DNA from: an uncultured Candidatus Saccharibacteria bacterium
GTDB taxonomy: Bacteria > Patescibacteriota > Saccharimonadia > Saccharimonadales > Saccharimonadaceae
Length of the DNA: 33,188 nt
Direction of reading: 5' to 3'
Assembly (NCBI GenBank): GCA_947304135.1
Contig: CAMYZZ010000009.1
Span: 1-33,188 of the forward strand
The notes beneath the pieces were generated by a model. The model was not told where the DNA came from. It ran no database searches and saw only the letters and a program-made list of their open reading frames with translations. How positions within the stretch are numbered: position 1 is the first letter of the stretch; every line of letters starts with the position of its first letter. This document shows positions 31,910 through 33,188 of the stretch, piece by piece. A program made the position numbers and the translations under genes.

Positions 31910-32184
31910 GAAGGTGGAACGTCTAGCCTGTATTTAATAGACGGCCAAGCTAGATCTATATAGAAAACGAGATGCGCGAAGGAATATGTTGCAATTCTTA
32001 CTCCTTGCAACAGGGGTGGTGTGCGCAGGTGACTAAACAAAAGCCTGCGCGGTAATTAATAAATCGAAGAGGCGCGGGATTTTGTTGGGGATCCACGCCG
32101 TAATTGTTTTAGCATTTTAGTAGTTATGAAATATCATAGAGAACAGGTTTCTCTAAAACTCATCGCGCAAGATCTCGTTCCTAC
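31882..32184 (-). ncRNA. Candidate multi-hairpin non-coding RNA, family unknown
   Basis: This 423-base gap between fusA and the gene at 32190 has no credible ORF but dense pairing. A long-range stem (32164-32179 with 31966-31978, AACGAGAT and GCGCG blocks) encloses four hairpins: 32137-32155, 32071-32099, 32023-32050 and 31988-32011. Downstream are two mutually exclusive helices: tctagc (31922-31927) with 31949-31954, or cgtcta (31920-31925) with 31938-31943. A strong terminator closes the RNA. It has no T-arm or CCA end of tmRNA, no RNase P core and no SRP helix 8, so I cannot name it. It may share the promoter at 32516 or have its own. Confidence 0.5.
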
Positions 32185-32189
32185 CAGGG

Positions 32190-32414
32190 TTAATTAGGGT
32201 TTCTGATGTATCTAAACATCTCAAACTCTACTTCTTCAAGCATGTGCATGTTTGAGGCTTCTACGTCTTCAAAAATGATGAGAGCATTGTCGCCAACATT
32301 CTTGAATTTAAAGCCCAACTGGCCGTATTTGTCTCTTAAATAATGTCTGCCCTCTTTTGTAATGTGGGCAACCTTATAGACGATTCGACCACCGATACTA
32401 CGATCTGGCACCAT
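32190..32414 (-). CDS. Small hypothetical protein
   Basis: A 74-residue protein if it starts at ATG 32414, which has AAAGGAGG about eleven bases upstream. The frame is open to an ATG at 32492 (100 residues), but that one lies in a leader hairpin and has no ribosome site. The protein is soluble and mixed in character (GGRIVYKVAHITKEGRHYLR, then KNVGDNALIIFEDVE). No family recognised. A very strong promoter precedes it, with a leader of about 95 bases, and the structured RNA candidate follows its stop after five bases. Confidence 0.7.
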   Translation of the reverse strand: MVPDRSIGGRIVYKVAHITKEGRHYLRDKYGQLGFKFKNVGDNALIIFEDVEASNMHMLEEVEFEMFRYIRNPN

Positions 32415-32515
32415 ACGTTTTCTTTCCTCCTTTTTAAAGTACTTTATAAAATCTCCCAATTTTATAACAACCCTATAAGGGTAGGTGAGCATTAAAATTG
32501 ATGCTCAATACGTTT

Positions 32516-32544
32516 ATTATAGCATACATGGGAAATAATGTCAA
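32516..32544 (-). promoter_or_regulatory. Consensus promoter of the small gene and possibly the RNA
   Basis: TTGACA, a 17-bp spacer ending in TATGC, and TATAAT: the best consensus match in the window. The leader begins with the hairpin TGAGCAT/ATGCTCA. Confidence 0.88.
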
Positions 32545-32583
32545 TACTATTTATGTATTTTTGTGCTCGCGTCAAAAGTGTGA

Positions 32584-33188
32584 TTATTCGGCCAGTTTTT
32601 TGCGAAGAATTTTCTGGGCGGCGGCTGGGTTGGCTTTGCCCTGGCTCTTTTTCATGACCTGGCCGACCAAGAAACCAATCACCTTTTCGGAGCCAGCCTT
32701 AAAATCGGCTACAGCCTGGGCACAGGCAGGGTCGGCAATCACCTCGTCGACGATTTTCTCGATTGCGCCGGTGTCGTTCTCTTGGATGAGGTTGAGTTCT
32801 TTGGCAATGGTGCGGGCATCTTTTGTTTTCATCTGAGGATCAAAGAAGCGCAAAAAGACTTCTTTTACCGCAGTGGAGCTAAGCTCGCCCTTTTCTTTCA
32901 TCTCGGTTAAATCGGTTAGTTGTTTGGCGGTTGGTAAGTCGTTTAGCATTTCGGCTGATTTTTCTTCGGCTAGCAGGACTGAAGCAAATAGATTTGAAAC
33001 CGTTTTTACGGCGACGGGTCCTGCTACGTTCTCATTCCCATCGCCACGTTCGCTTTCGCGAACCGTGTCGCTGGGAGCCCTTTCGAACGTATCACCCGTC
33101 GCCTCGGTCTTTGCCACCCTTTCGAACGTATCACCCGTCGCCTTGTCTCCCGTTGTTGCGAAAGATCCCTCACAACAAAAAGCCAACT
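32584..33188 (-). CDS. gatB: Asp/Glu-tRNA(Asn/Gln) amidotransferase subunit B (5' part outside window)
   Basis: The C-terminal about 200 residues of GatB, which helps convert mischarged Glu-tRNA-Gln or Asp-tRNA-Asn. The YqeY-like tail is clear: FLVGQVMKKSQGKANPAAAQ near the end, and DARTIAKELNLIQENDTGAIEKIVDEVI (in outline) before it. The segment KTVSNLFASVLLAEE corresponds to the helical region that normally reads K-x-x-x-N-W-I. Upstream of that, the visible residues are not GatB-like: a degenerate palindromic repeat encodes a 13-residue duplication (ATGDTFERVAKTE / ATGDTFERAPSDT). No terminator was clear after the stop. Confidence 0.93.
   Translation of the reverse strand, partial: LAFCCEGSFATTGDKATGDTFERVAKTEATGDTFERAPSDTVRESERGDGNENVAGPVAVKTVSNLFASVLLAEEKSAEMLNDLPTAKQLTDLTEMKEKGELSSTAVKEVFLRFFDPQMKTKDARTIAKELNLIQENDTGAIEKIVDEVIADPACAQAVADFKAGSEKVIGFLVGQVMKKSQGKANPAAAQKILRKKLAE
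33010..33173. repeat. Palindromic repeat, copy C (degenerate, partly tandem) in gatB
   Basis: It carries the family core as gtctcccgttgttgc (33145-33159) followed by gaaagatccctc, matching gaagattcctc of copy B. It also has two direct repeats of 27 bp at 33078-33104 and 33117-33143 (period 39 bp, 13 codons), an inverted pair ggcgacgggt (33010-33019) with acccgtcgcc (33094-33103 and 33133-33142), and a hairpin gttcgc/gcgaac near 33049. The other outer arm probably lies beyond the window. Confidence 0.7.

Noticed and set aside
31780-32040. An 86-codon minus-strand frame between fusA and the 32190 gene
   Set aside because: It runs across the strong terminator and the fusA promoter, has no ribosome site, and its composition fits non-coding RNA.
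31882-32184. Identification of the structured RNA as tmRNA, RNase P RNA, SRP RNA or 6S RNA
   Set aside because: No T-arm or CCA end and no tag-peptide frame, no conserved RNase P core sequences, no SRP helix 8 tetraloop region, and a multi-hairpin plan unlike the single bubbled stem of 6S.
32190-32492. Start of the small gene at ATG 32492
   Set aside because: That ATG lies in a leader hairpin next to the promoter and lacks a ribosome site; ATG 32414 follows AAAGGAGG.
33078-33143. CRISPR-like spaced direct repeats
   Set aside because: Only two units, in frame within gatB, with a 12-bp spacer; they are better explained as a tandem duplication in a coding repeat.
1-33188. tRNA or rRNA genes
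   Set aside because: No T-arm-like GGTTCRANTCC sequence with a matching acceptor stem, and no rRNA-like sequence, was found by eye on either strand.

Overview
The window looks like a piece of a Patescibacteria/CPR chromosome, most likely a Saccharibacteria (TM7) relative. This is inferred from gene content: very tight gene packing, a FISUMP/Listeria-Bacteroides-repeat surface protein, a FemAB plus DegT plus Mur-ligase envelope cluster, a divergent GalU, and split translation-factor loci. TGA is used as an ordinary stop, for example in several ATGA overlaps, so this is not a UGA-recoding lineage such as Gracilibacteria or Absconditabacteria. No database search was possible.

Layout. 1-2021: leucyl-tRNA synthetase (minus, 3' end cut by the window). 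2.1-4.3 kb: two near-duplicate small membrane-protein genes flanking an ORF6N-domain gene. 4.5-7.9 kb: a 1063-residue secreted surface protein with an unusual palindromic 5' leader. 8.0-9.9 kb: SpoU-type RNA methyltransferase, Y-family polymerase and YolD-like protein. 10-13.8 kb: replicative polymerase dnaE. 13.8-15.3 kb: galU and two small envelope-associated proteins. 15.3-22.0 kb: a six-gene, end-to-end overlapping operon (Mur ligase lacking the N-terminal domain, alpha/beta hydrolase, two DegT/StrS-type PLP proteins, two FemAB-like aminoacyl transferases), which I read as one uncharacterised envelope-building pathway. 22.1-31.8 kb: rpsJ, tuf and fusA in the ancestral str/S10 order, pulled apart by membrane, lipase-like and hypothetical genes, including a diverged paralogous pair of anchored extracytoplasmic proteins. 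31.9-32.5 kb: a candidate structured non-coding RNA with its own terminator, and a small hypothetical gene. 32.6 kb to the end: gatB (5' part outside the window).

Most striking points. (1) A family of about 122-bp palindromic repeats lies inside protein-coding genes (leuS, the DegT-2 tail, and a degenerate copy in gatB) without breaking the frames and is read in different frames, like the Rickettsia palindromic elements. (2) EF-G departs from consensus in both guanine-recognition motifs (NKIN instead of NKXD, and no SA in G5). (3) Three genes have ATG exactly six bases after a TATAAT box, implying leaderless mRNAs. (4) A 170-bp nested palindrome contains the rpsJ stop codon. (5) There is a multi-hairpin RNA candidate upstream of fusA. 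Promoters are unusually readable: -35, 17-bp spacer, and a TGC-preceded -10.
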